This document shows positions 6,124 to 11,153 of a stretch of 11,153 nucleotides of DNA, piece by piece (position 1 is the first letter of the stretch; the number at the start of each line of letters is the position of its first letter). Under the pieces are notes generated by a model. It saw only the letters and a program-made list of their open reading frames with translations, ran no database searches and was not told the origin of the DNA. The translations under genes were made by a program, and so were the position numbers. Source of the DNA: Candidatus Nomurabacteria bacterium (GTDB taxonomy: Bacteria > Patescibacteriota > Minisyncoccia > Phycocordibacterales > Phycocordibacteraceae); NCBI GenBank assembly GCA_943355045.1, contig CALRDY010000015.1:1-11153 (forward strand), written 5' to 3'.

Positions 6124-6570
6124 TTAAAAAGGAATGTCTTCCGGATTGATCTCCTCGTCCGGGTATTTAATAGCTTCGCCCTCCTTCGGCACCGGCTGCT
6201 CTTCCTGCGCGCTCTGTCCTGCGCCGGATCCACCCTTAGCCCCGTCAGCGCCGAACTGGAACGTATCGACGATGATTTCGGTGCGGTAGTTCTTCTTGCC
6301 GCTCTCCTTATCGTCCCACGTGCGCGTCTGGAGGCGTCCCTCGATGAAGAGCGGGCGCCCTTTCTTACAGTACTGCGCGATGACCTCTGCCGTACGACCG
6401 AAAGCGACGACATTGTGGAATTCGGTGGTCTCCTGCTTCGCGCCGCTCTTGTCCTTAAAGGTGCGGTTCGTCGCGATGCCGAAGTTTGCGACCTGACTTC
6501 CGGATGGGAGCGCTTTCAGCTCCGGATCGCGGGTAAGATTGCCGTAGAGGATTACTTTGTTGAGATACAT
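6124..6570 (-). CDS. ssb: Single-stranded DNA-binding protein
   Basis: Coats single-stranded DNA in replication and repair and recruits partners through its C-terminal tip. From ATG 6570 the protein is 148 residues. The OB fold (about 1-107) begins with the classic MYLNKVILYGNLTRDPELK and includes TEFHNVVAFGRTAEVIAQY, GRPLFIEGRLQTRTW and YRTEIIVDTFQFG. A Gly/Gln/Glu linker follows, and the acidic tip NPEDIPF at the very end matches the partner-binding motif of other SSBs. An in-frame TTG 30 nt upstream would add MTRPRPISNG, which the family does not have, so it is rejected. The gene lies between rpsF and rpsR, the common bacterial order. Its start codon can be drawn into a long-range RNA stem with sequence just after the rpsF stop. 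Confidence 0.97.
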   Translation of the reverse strand: MYLNKVILYGNLTRDPELKALPSGSQVANFGIATNRTFKDKSGAKQETTEFHNVVAFGRTAEVIAQYCKKGRPLFIEGRLQTRTWDDKESGKKNYRTEIIVDTFQFGADGAKGGSGAGQSAQEEQPVPKEGEAIKYPDEEINPEDIPF

Positions 6571-6690
6571 ACCGTTAGAAATAGGACGCGGACGTGTCAA
6601 TGACGCCGGTCATTATTTTGTTAGTGCTCGTAATAAAACTTGTCATAGTGTGATTAAGTTTGCCGCGTCCGCGATTTCTAACGGCATACA
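6566..6690 (-). promoter_or_regulatory. Structured intercistronic RNA covering the ssb start codon
   Basis: In the rpsF-ssb mRNA the segment just after the rpsF stop (CCGTTAGAAAT, plus 6674-6684) is an exact reverse complement of the segment just before the ssb ATG (ATTTCTAACGG, plus 6572-6582). A further 8 bp, GGACGCGG (plus 6663-6670) with CCGCGTCC (plus 6584-6591), continues the stem across a 3x1 internal loop. Outside the 11-bp core, A-U and G-U pairs could extend through the ssb AUG. The enclosed 71 nt hold a small hairpin, AATGAC-CGGC-GTCATT (plus 6599-6614). This is a candidate translational switch for ssb. Confidence 0.55.
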
Positions 6691-6694
6691 TGAT

Positions 6695-7186
6695 TTATAT
6701 GACTGCGCTCTCAAGCGCCGCGTCGAGTTCAGCACCGAGGACCGCTTCCGTGTCTTCTGCGCGTTCTGGCGCCTTCTTGGCAAGCTCGCGCACTTCGAGC
6801 GAGTGGCGTGCTGCGTCCTTCGTCGTCAAAAGATCGATAAAGCGGAAGATGCGCTTGTCGGCATATGCCGATTTGAGCACCTCAGCATGATCCTCTGCGG
6901 ATGCTTCGTAGACGATCCAGCAGAAGTACGCGGAATCGAAATCGCGGCGGCCGGCGACCTCCTGGCGGGAGATCGTGTAGGCAAGCTGGATCTTCTCCGG
7001 CTCGCTCTCGGCAACGACCGTACCCTTCTCGGCAATGACGCCGCGCATTACCTGATACGCCTTCTTTACCTCTTCGATAGGGAGTGATGAGTCAAGATGG
7101 AAGCCGAGCTCATAGACGCGAGCCTCCGAACCCTCGTTCTCGAGAGTTTCTTGTGCGCTTGTCTCTACTTCCTTATTTTTAGCCAT
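6695..7186 (-). CDS. rpsF: 30S ribosomal protein S6, extended form
   Basis: Binds 16S rRNA on the 30S platform together with S18. From ATG 7186 the protein is 163 residues, compared with about 95-135 for most S6 proteins. The ferredoxin-like core lies at about 22-122: ARVYELGFHLDSSLPIEEVK, IAEKGTVVAESEPEKIQLAY, DSAYFCWIVYEAS and YADKRIFRFIDLLTT. About 21 acidic, low-complexity residues precede it, and about 40 Glu/Ala-rich residues follow it. The ATG sits 9 nt after the -10 box of a very good promoter, so the mRNA should have a leader of only 2-3 nt. A longer reading frame upstream passes through that promoter and is rejected. First gene of rpsF-ssb-rpsR. Confidence 0.93.
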   Translation of the reverse strand: MAKNKEVETSAQETLENEGSEARVYELGFHLDSSLPIEEVKKAYQVMRGVIAEKGTVVAESEPEKIQLAYTISRQEVAGRRDFDSAYFCWIVYEASAEDHAEVLKSAYADKRIFRFIDLLTTKDAARHSLEVRELAKKAPERAEDTEAVLGAELDAALESAVI

Positions 7187-7195
7187 AGTAGCGGC

Positions 7196-7224
7196 ATCGT
7201 AACACGGGATTTTCGCAGTCGCAA
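7196..7224 (-). promoter_or_regulatory. rpsF operon promoter (TTGCGA-N17-TACGAT)
   Basis: On the minus strand TTGCGA (plus 7219-7224) is followed after exactly 17 bp by TACGAT (plus 7196-7201). Transcription should start near 7189, leaving 2-3 nt before the rpsF ATG, so translation would begin on an essentially leaderless mRNA. It stands back-to-back with the toxin-antitoxin promoter; the two -35 boxes are 12 bp apart. Confidence 0.75.
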
Positions 7225-7236
7225 GGTAACCATACG

Positions 7237-7265
7237 TTGACCATTCACGAAACCGAGTATATGAT
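7237..7265 (+). promoter_or_regulatory. Toxin-antitoxin operon promoter (TTGACC-N17-TATGAT)
   Basis: TTGACC (7237-7242) and TATGAT (7260-7265) are near-consensus housekeeping boxes with ideal 17-bp spacing. Transcription should begin near 7272, giving a leader of about 27 nt to the antitoxin ATG. The -10 box is also the left arm of a palindrome that ends next to the transcription start. Confidence 0.75.
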
Positions 7266-7275
7266 AGAATCATAT
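7259..7275. promoter_or_regulatory. Probable antitoxin operator (palindrome on the -10 box)
   Basis: ATATGAT-AGA-ATCATAT is a perfect palindrome with 7-base arms (7259-7265, 7269-7275). It overlaps the -10 box and expected transcription start of the toxin-antitoxin operon. Ribbon-helix-helix antitoxins commonly repress their own operon by binding such sites, so this is the likely autoregulatory operator. Confidence 0.6.
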
Positions 7276-7298
7276 TAAATTATAGTACTTATACATCC

Positions 7299-7508
7299 AT
7301 GTCTACTCTCTCCGTCCCGCTTACCCCGAAGCTTGAGGAACAAATCAACAGCATGATTGAAAGCGGCTATGCTCCGACCAAATCCGAAGTGGTGCGTCGA
7401 GCTATTACCCGCCTCGCTGAAGAAGAGGCGGTGCAGGATGTACTGAAGGCGATGCGTGAACCTCTCCTTAGAGGAGATCTCCGCGACTTGATGAAAAAGA
7501 TACGTTAA
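7299..7508 (+). CDS. Type II antitoxin, ribbon-helix-helix (ParD/CopG-like)
   Basis: The 69-residue product begins with a short beta strand (TLSVPL, 3-8) and two helices (about 9-22 and 27-41, with SGYAPTKSEVVRRAITRL), the DNA-binding ribbon-helix-helix layout of CopG/ParD antitoxins. The C-terminal part (43-69, EAVQDVLKAMREPLLRGDLR) is the expected toxin-wrapping segment. It should neutralise the downstream toxin and repress the operon at the palindrome 7259-7275. No strong Shine-Dalgarno is visible. The toxin gene starts 16 nt after the stop. Family assignment is firm; the subtype is less so. Confidence 0.88.
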   Translation: MSTLSVPLTPKLEEQINSMIESGYAPTKSEVVRRAITRLAEEEAVQDVLKAMREPLLRGDLRDLMKKIR

Positions 7509-7524
7509 GCGGCAGGTACGCACT

Positions 7525-7785
7525 ATGCTAAACGTGTCTTTTAAAGCCTCATTCATTCGCAAAGTGAATGCGCTCCCTGAAGCACTTAGGGAAGAAGCGA
7601 TTGAGAAAATAGAGCTCCTCAAAAACACCAAGAACCATGCGCTACTGAAGGTTCATAAGCTGCACGGACAACTTGCGGGGTCTTTTAGTTTTTCCGTTAA
7701 TTACAAGATAAGGATCGTCTTTGAATACGTTTCAAAAGACGAAGTCGCGCTGCTCGCGATCGGCGACCACGACATATACAGCTAG
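7525..7785 (+). CDS. RelE/ParE-family toxin
   Basis: The 86-residue product matches the RelE/ParE fold in length and pattern: an N-terminal strand and helix (SFKASFIRKVNALPEALRE), then VHKLHGQLAGSFSFSVNYKI (43-62), RIVFEY (63-68) and a final LLAIGDHDIY (76-85). The HKLxGxLxGxxS and IGxHDxY signatures, with Arg63, His82 and Tyr85, are those of ribosome-dependent mRNA-cutting RelE-type toxins more than of gyrase-poisoning ParE. A modest Shine-Dalgarno (CAGGT) stands about 7 nt before ATG 7525. All family features are intact, so it is probably active. The gene converges on tatD with a 32-nt gap and no clear terminator. Confidence 0.88.
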   Translation: MLNVSFKASFIRKVNALPEALREEAIEKIELLKNTKNHALLKVHKLHGQLAGSFSFSVNYKIRIVFEYVSKDEVALLAIGDHDIYS

Positions 7786-7817
7786 AGGGACAGAAATGAC
7801 GATTGCGGCGCCTCGAC

Positions 7818-8618
7818 TTAAGACATGCCGAACATGCGCCGCGCATTCGCGAGAAGCGCCGCACGGACGGTTTCGAGGTCTTCGCCCCTGATTTCCGCAA
7901 TCTTTGCGACCACTTCCTGGACCGCGAGCGGGTCATTCCGCTGTCCGCGGCGAGATGCGGGAGCGAGATACGGAGCATCGGTTTCCGAGAGGATGCTCGT
8001 GAGCGGTACAGATTTGATAACCGCATCGTAGTCGCGAGCGAAGGTAATGACCGCCGTAAAAGAAATCGTGAAATCGAGCACGATGAACGCTTCGGCTTCT
8101 TTGAGGTCGCCGACGAAAAAGTGAATGTCGCCGCGCAGACTCGGGTAGTGCACCTTTGCTTCCTTCAGAATTTCTATCAAATCCTGGTATGCGTCCTGGG
8201 TACCTTTGCTCGGACGCGCGTGGATGATGAGCGGCTTGCCGAGCTCGCCAGCGAGCATGAGGTGTTTCTTAAAAATTTCTTTCTGCGTATCCTTTACGGC
8301 ATCGGTTACTTCTGCCGGGCGATAAAAATCCAGCCCGCATTCCCCTATCGCGACGACCTTCGGATGCGCTGCGAGCGTGCGATACGCAGCCTCATCGAAC
8401 GATTCCTGCCCAGCATGATTCGGGTGGAGGCCGACTGAGGCATACAGATGCTCATACTTCTCGACGAGCGCGACCGCTTTCCGTGAAGAATCTAGATCAC
8501 ACCCGACGACAATACCCGTCACGCCCTCCTGCCGCATGCGATCAATGACTACCGCGTCATCGCTCACGTACTGATCGAATTGGATGTGGCAGTGCACATC
8601 CATGTATCGAATGCTCAT
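7818..8618 (-). CDS. tatD: TatD-family metal-dependent hydrolase (DNase)
   Basis: A TIM-barrel metal hydrolase; characterised TatD proteins are 3'-5' exonucleases linked to DNA repair and turnover. The 266-residue length is typical. Metal ligands are all present: HxH at 9 and 11 (DVHCHIQF), Glu93 in IGECGLDFY, His133 in LIIHARP, His166 in IHFFVGD and Asp214 in [17 protein letters not shown] (63-69) is the usual family segment. The strand after the HxH reads IQFD, not the more common LDF/LDxD, a mild variation. Its ATG overlaps the metG stop as ATGA, which implies translational coupling; the metG-tatD order is common in bacteria. The exact substrate is not shown by the sequence. Confidence 0.93.
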   Translation of the reverse strand: MSIRYMDVHCHIQFDQYVSDDAVVIDRMRQEGVTGIVVGCDLDSSRKAVALVEKYEHLYASVGLHPNHAGQESFDEAAYRTLAAHPKVVAIGECGLDFYRPAEVTDAVKDTQKEIFKKHLMLAGELGKPLIIHARPSKGTQDAYQDLIEILKEAKVHYPSLRGDIHFFVGDLKEAEAFIVLDFTISFTAVITFARDYDAVIKSVPLTSILSETDAPYLAPASRRGQRNDPLAVQEVVAKIAEIRGEDLETVRAALLANARRMFGMS

Positions 8619-10048
8619 AGACGAGGGAAAAGATTCTCCGGTTTCTTATTGGCCCGTACCGCTTCGCTGATGAACGCGGCCGTACGCGGCATAGCCGGGA
8701 CGAGATGCGCGGCGATGCTCGCAAGCTCCCGCACCAAATGCTCGATGTCTTTGCGAGCGGAGTCCTGCTCCGCGCCATCAGCGCTCTTTATCTTCCTATA
8801 CGGCATGTGCTCGGTCATGAATACATCGGCCGCAGTGACTTTCGCAAAAACGAAATCCAACGCTTCATTAAAATGAAACGCCTCTACGCTATCTGAAAAA
8901 GCCTGCGACAATTTCGTATCGGCATCCGTGAGAGCGGCCGGCTGCGGCAGATGCGCCTCGGCGAGCGTCAGTACGCGTGCGACGAGATTGCCGAGGCCGT
9001 TCGTCAGGTGTGCCGTGTAGTGTTCATGGATCGCGCTCTGCGTGAGGTCCGAGTCTTCATTGTGACTCACGTGCCGCAAGAGAATGTAACGCACCGCATC
9101 GACGCCGTAGACCCCAGCGAGCTCGAGCGGGTCGATGACATTGCCGAGCGACTTGCTCATCTTCTTCCCTTCCGTCGTGATGAATCCATGTATGAAGATA
9201 GTTCGCGAGAGCGGAAGCCCCGCCGAGAGTAGCATCGCCTGCCACATAGCTGCCTGCTGGCGCAAATTATCCTTTCCGGCGAGCTGGGTTACCGGCCACC
9301 ATTTTTTGAACTTCTCATCATCTTCCGGCCAGCCGATCGCCGATACATAGTTCACGAGCGCATCGAACCAGACATACATCACATGCTCCTCATCGCCGGG
9401 GACAGGCACGCCCCACGCGAGCTTCTCGCGCCGGCGCGAGATGCTGAAATCCTTCAGTCCGGCCGCGACGAAAGACGTAAGCTCGTGCATGCGCTCTTCA
9501 GGCACGACGAAATCCTTCTGTGCCGCGTAGTGCGCGAGCAACGCCCCCTGATACTTCGAGAATCTGAAATAATAATTTTCTTCCTCGCGCAGCTCGATAT
9601 CCATATTCGGATGGAGCGGGCAGCGCCCCTCTGAGAGCTCCGAATCGGTCTTCTCGAGCTCGCAGCCGATGCAATACTTCACGGCATACGCAGCTTTGTA
9701 GATATCGCCCGCATCCGCACAGCGCGTCCAGAATGCTTGCGCGGCTGTCCTATGCGCCGGGTCGGTGGTGCGCGTGAACGAGTCGTACGAAATATCCAGC
9801 CGGTCGGCGAACGTCTTGAAACGCGCCGCATACTCGTCGACGTACGCCTGCGGATCCTTTCCTTCTTCCGCGGCTTTCTGCGCGACCTTAGCGCCATGCT
9901 CATCAGTGCCGATATTCAGAAGGACTTCCTGTCCCTGTAATCGCAACGTCCGCGCGAGGCAGTCCGCCTCGATGAATTCGAGTGCGTGGCCCAAATGCGG
10001 ATCCGCATTCACATCCGGCAGCGTGGTGGTACGGTAGCGCGCACTCAT
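8615..10048 (-). CDS. metG: Methionyl-tRNA synthetase, short form
   Basis: Charges tRNA-Met with methionine using ATP. From ATG 10048 the protein is 477 residues. The HIGH-type motif is HLGH (18-21), followed by GTDEHG (47-52). A connective-peptide zinc knuckle is likely, with Cys126, Cys129, Cys143 and His146 (YCIGCELEK and GRCPLH). [10 protein letters not shown] (225-234), AGKDNLRQQ (257-265), IHGFI (286-290) and KMSKS (296-300) are all intact. The helical anticodon-binding domain fills the rest; the extra C-terminal tRNA-binding domain found in some MetRS is absent. The segment before HLGH reads LPDVN where the family has LPYxN, so the methionine-pocket Tyr (Tyr15 in E. coli) is Asp12. A longer in-frame upstream start enters the preceding gene and is rejected. 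It starts 7 nt after the AI-2E-family gene, without a Shine-Dalgarno. Confidence 0.96.
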   Translation of the reverse strand: MSARYRTTTLPDVNADPHLGHALEFIEADCLARTLRLQGQEVLLNIGTDEHGAKVAQKAAEEGKDPQAYVDEYAARFKTFADRLDISYDSFTRTTDPAHRTAAQAFWTRCADAGDIYKAAYAVKYCIGCELEKTDSELSEGRCPLHPNMDIELREEENYYFRFSKYQGALLAHYAAQKDFVVPEERMHELTSFVAAGLKDFSISRRREKLAWGVPVPGDEEHVMYVWFDALVNYVSAIGWPEDDEKFKKWWPVTQLAGKDNLRQQAAMWQAMLLSAGLPLSRTIFIHGFITTEGKKMSKSLGNVIDPLELAGVYGVDAVRYILLRHVSHNEDSDLTQSAIHEHYTAHLTNGLGNLVARVLTLAEAHLPQPAALTDADTKLSQAFSDSVEAFHFNEALDFVFAKVTAADVFMTEHMPYRKIKSADGAEQDSARKDIEHLVRELASIAAHLVPAMPRTAAFISEAVRANKKPENLFPRL

Positions 10049-10055
10049 ACAAAAT

Positions 10056-11117
10056 CTACGATTGCTCGTGCGCGGAACGGCGCTTCTTCTTATCGAAGTC
10101 AGAAATGAATTCGAGCGCGACCGCCGCGACCGGCACCGAGAGCATGGCCCCGAGGAAACCTGCGAGCGTGTAGCCTGCAATAAGCGCGACGATGACGAGG
10201 AGCGGCGGGACGCCGACGATCTTCTTCACGATGAGCGGATAGATGAGATTCGATTCGAATTGGTTCACGACGATGTAGAGACCGAGCACGATAGCGGCGA
10301 GCGAAACGCCGCCATCGGAATACCCGACGATGACCGCGACCGTCCCTGCTATGAGGGAGCCGAAAATAGGGATGATTTCCGCCATCGCGGTAAAGACGGA
10401 AAGGAGGAGTGCATACGGTATGCCGATGATGAGAAGGCCGAGGTACACGAGCACCGCGACGATGACCGAGAGCAGGATCTGTCCCTGCATCCAGAGCCCT
10501 ATCTTCTTCTGCGAGCGCTTCCACAGATCAACGGAATAGTCTTCGTATGCGACCGGCATGACCAAGCGCAGGAAATCATCGACTCCGGTATCCTGGAGCG
10601 CGAAGTAGAACGAGAGCACGATGACCAGCAGGAGCGAGAAGATACCGCCGAAGAAGGTCACGAGAAGCTGCAGCACGCCGCCCGAGCTCGCGGCAAAGAC
10701 GGACTGGAACGAGAGGAGTGTCTGCACGAACGACTGTATCCCCTGCTGCTCGCCGACAAGACTCGTCGCATCCGCGATGCTTGAGAACGAAGAAGGGGCG
10801 TTTATCGTATCGAGATAGCGCGGCATCGCGGAAAGGAAGTTCGCAGCATCGCTGATAATCGGCGGGAAGAAGAAATAGAGGAGCAAAAAGACAGAGCCGA
10901 ACACGAGCACATAGACGAGAAGCGCGGCGACAAAGCGCGGCATGCGCTGTCGGATGAAAAAAGCAATCTGCGGCTCAATAGCCGAAGCGATGACGATGGC
11001 GGTCAGCACGAGGAGTGCGAGATCGCGCAGCAACCAGAATACATACGCTCCGGTAGCGATGAGCAGCGCCGCCATGATGGTGCCCGGTGTGATGGAAATG
11101 CGCATTTCCTTGTTCAT
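10056..11117 (-). CDS. AI-2E family (PerM/YdiK-type) transporter-like membrane protein
   Basis: From ATG 11117 the protein is 353 residues, the usual family size. Hydrophobic segments lie at about 11-30, 33-47, 60-84, 148-173, 209-235, 236-265, 270-286 and 303-336, with a soluble loop at about 88-147. The family signatures are clear: [15 protein letters not shown] (248-262) and [20 protein letters not shown] (286-305). The C-terminus is basic (DKKKRRS). Members have been linked to autoinducer-2 or ion export, but most, probably including this one, have no proven substrate. AGGA eight nt before the ATG is one of the few good Shine-Dalgarno sequences in the window. A -10-like TATGCT lies at plus 11130-11135, with any -35 at or past the window edge. 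It is probably the first gene of a unit with metG and tatD. Confidence 0.92.
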   Translation of the reverse strand: MNKEMRISITPGTIMAALLIATGAYVFWLLRDLALLVLTAIVIASAIEPQIAFFIRQRMPRFVAALLVYVLVFGSVFLLLYFFFPPIISDAANFLSAMPRYLDTINAPSSFSSIADATSLVGEQQGIQSFVQTLLSFQSVFAASSGGVLQLLVTFFGGIFSLLLVIVLSFYFALQDTGVDDFLRLVMPVAYEDYSVDLWKRSQKKIGLWMQGQILLSVIVAVLVYLGLLIIGIPYALLLSVFTAMAEIIPIFGSLIAGTVAVIVGYSDGGVSLAAIVLGLYIVVNQFESNLIYPLIVKKIVGVPPLLVIVALIAGYTLAGFLGAMLSVPVAAVALEFISDFDKKKRRSAHEQS

Positions 11118-11153
11118 ATTTGGAATCCTAGCATACCCGTCCAAAGGCAGCAG

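Noticed and set aside
6572..6600. TTGACA (minus strand) upstream of ssb as an internal promoter
   Set aside because: At 17-bp spacing the -10 would be TAACGG directly against the ssb ATG, placing the transcription start inside the gene; the hexamer more likely belongs to the structured gap.
5947..6603. Plus-strand open frame (218 codons) opposite rpsR and ssb
   Set aside because: It is antisense to two certain genes and has no recognisable domain.
7187..7273. Upstream extension of rpsF by 29 codons
   Set aside because: The extension would run through the rpsF promoter boxes, and the added residues do not fit the S6 family.
7805..7842. Inverted repeat GCGGCGC / GCGCCGC at the toxin-tatD junction as a terminator
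   Set aside because: The arms are only 7 bp with a 24-nt loop, one arm lies inside tatD, and no T-run follows; likely chance in GC-rich sequence.
10049..10180. Upstream extension of metG by 44 codons
   Set aside because: It lies inside the preceding AI-2E-family gene and encodes an Arg/Ser-rich stretch unrelated to MetRS.
10062..10784. Long plus-strand open frame (240 codons) opposite the AI-2E-family gene
   Set aside because: The product is a run of Arg, Asp and Glu typical of a frame antisense to a hydrophobic GC-rich gene; the opposite strand has clear family motifs.
1..11153. CRISPR array, tRNA, rRNA, insertion sequence or prophage genes
   Set aside because: I found no regularly spaced repeats, no cloverleaf-like sequence, and no transposase, integrase or phage structural motif.

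Overview
The window reads as ordinary bacterial chromosome from a member of the Candidate Phyla Radiation (Patescibacteria), most likely a Parcubacteria-type lineage with fairly high GC. This is inferred from protein style: an EF-P with the tip loop MQQRKP, a MetRS that ends after the anticodon-binding domain, a conserved Patescibacteria-type hypothetical protein beside ftsK, an N- and C-terminally extended S6, very tight gene packing, and start codons with almost no Shine-Dalgarno sequences. I could not run a database search, so the lineage is an inference.

Layout. At 1-455 (minus) is the 5' part of a conserved hypothetical gene that runs off the left edge. It diverges from the plus-strand run ftsK (565-2793), a small membrane-anchored Ig-like protein (2802-3170) and recA (3180-4226). 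A 25-nt perfect hairpin almost exactly fills the gap between the recA stop and the stop of a converging two-gene minus-strand unit: an ECF-like sigma factor (4572-5153) followed by an overlapping small membrane protein (4253-4594). The sigma gene diverges from efp (5232-5807, plus). A strong two-way terminator (5849-5878) separates efp from the converging minus-strand operon rpsF-ssb-rpsR (7186 down to 5908). Next to the rpsF promoter, in back-to-back arrangement, lies the promoter of a plus-strand type II toxin-antitoxin pair (7299-7785). The right end is a minus-strand unit: AI-2E-family membrane protein, metG, tatD (11117 down to 7818).

Functionally this is housekeeping: chromosome segregation and recombination (FtsK, RecA, SSB), translation (EF-P, S6, S18, MetRS), one regulatory unit (sigma plus possible membrane partner) and one toxin-antitoxin module. 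I see no CRISPR array, prophage, insertion sequence, rRNA or tRNA, and no obvious new multi-gene system. The points most worth a second look are: a long-range RNA stem between rpsF and ssb that would cover the ssb start codon; an EF-P whose modified-lysine position is glutamine; a MetRS with Asp in place of the methionine-pocket Tyr; a terminator-like hairpin inside the ftsK coding region that has the same 11-bp stem and CGA loop as the recA terminator; and promoters placed so close to the start codons that several mRNAs should be nearly leaderless.

With the partial left-hand gene included, no gene-free stretch is longer than about 125 bases.
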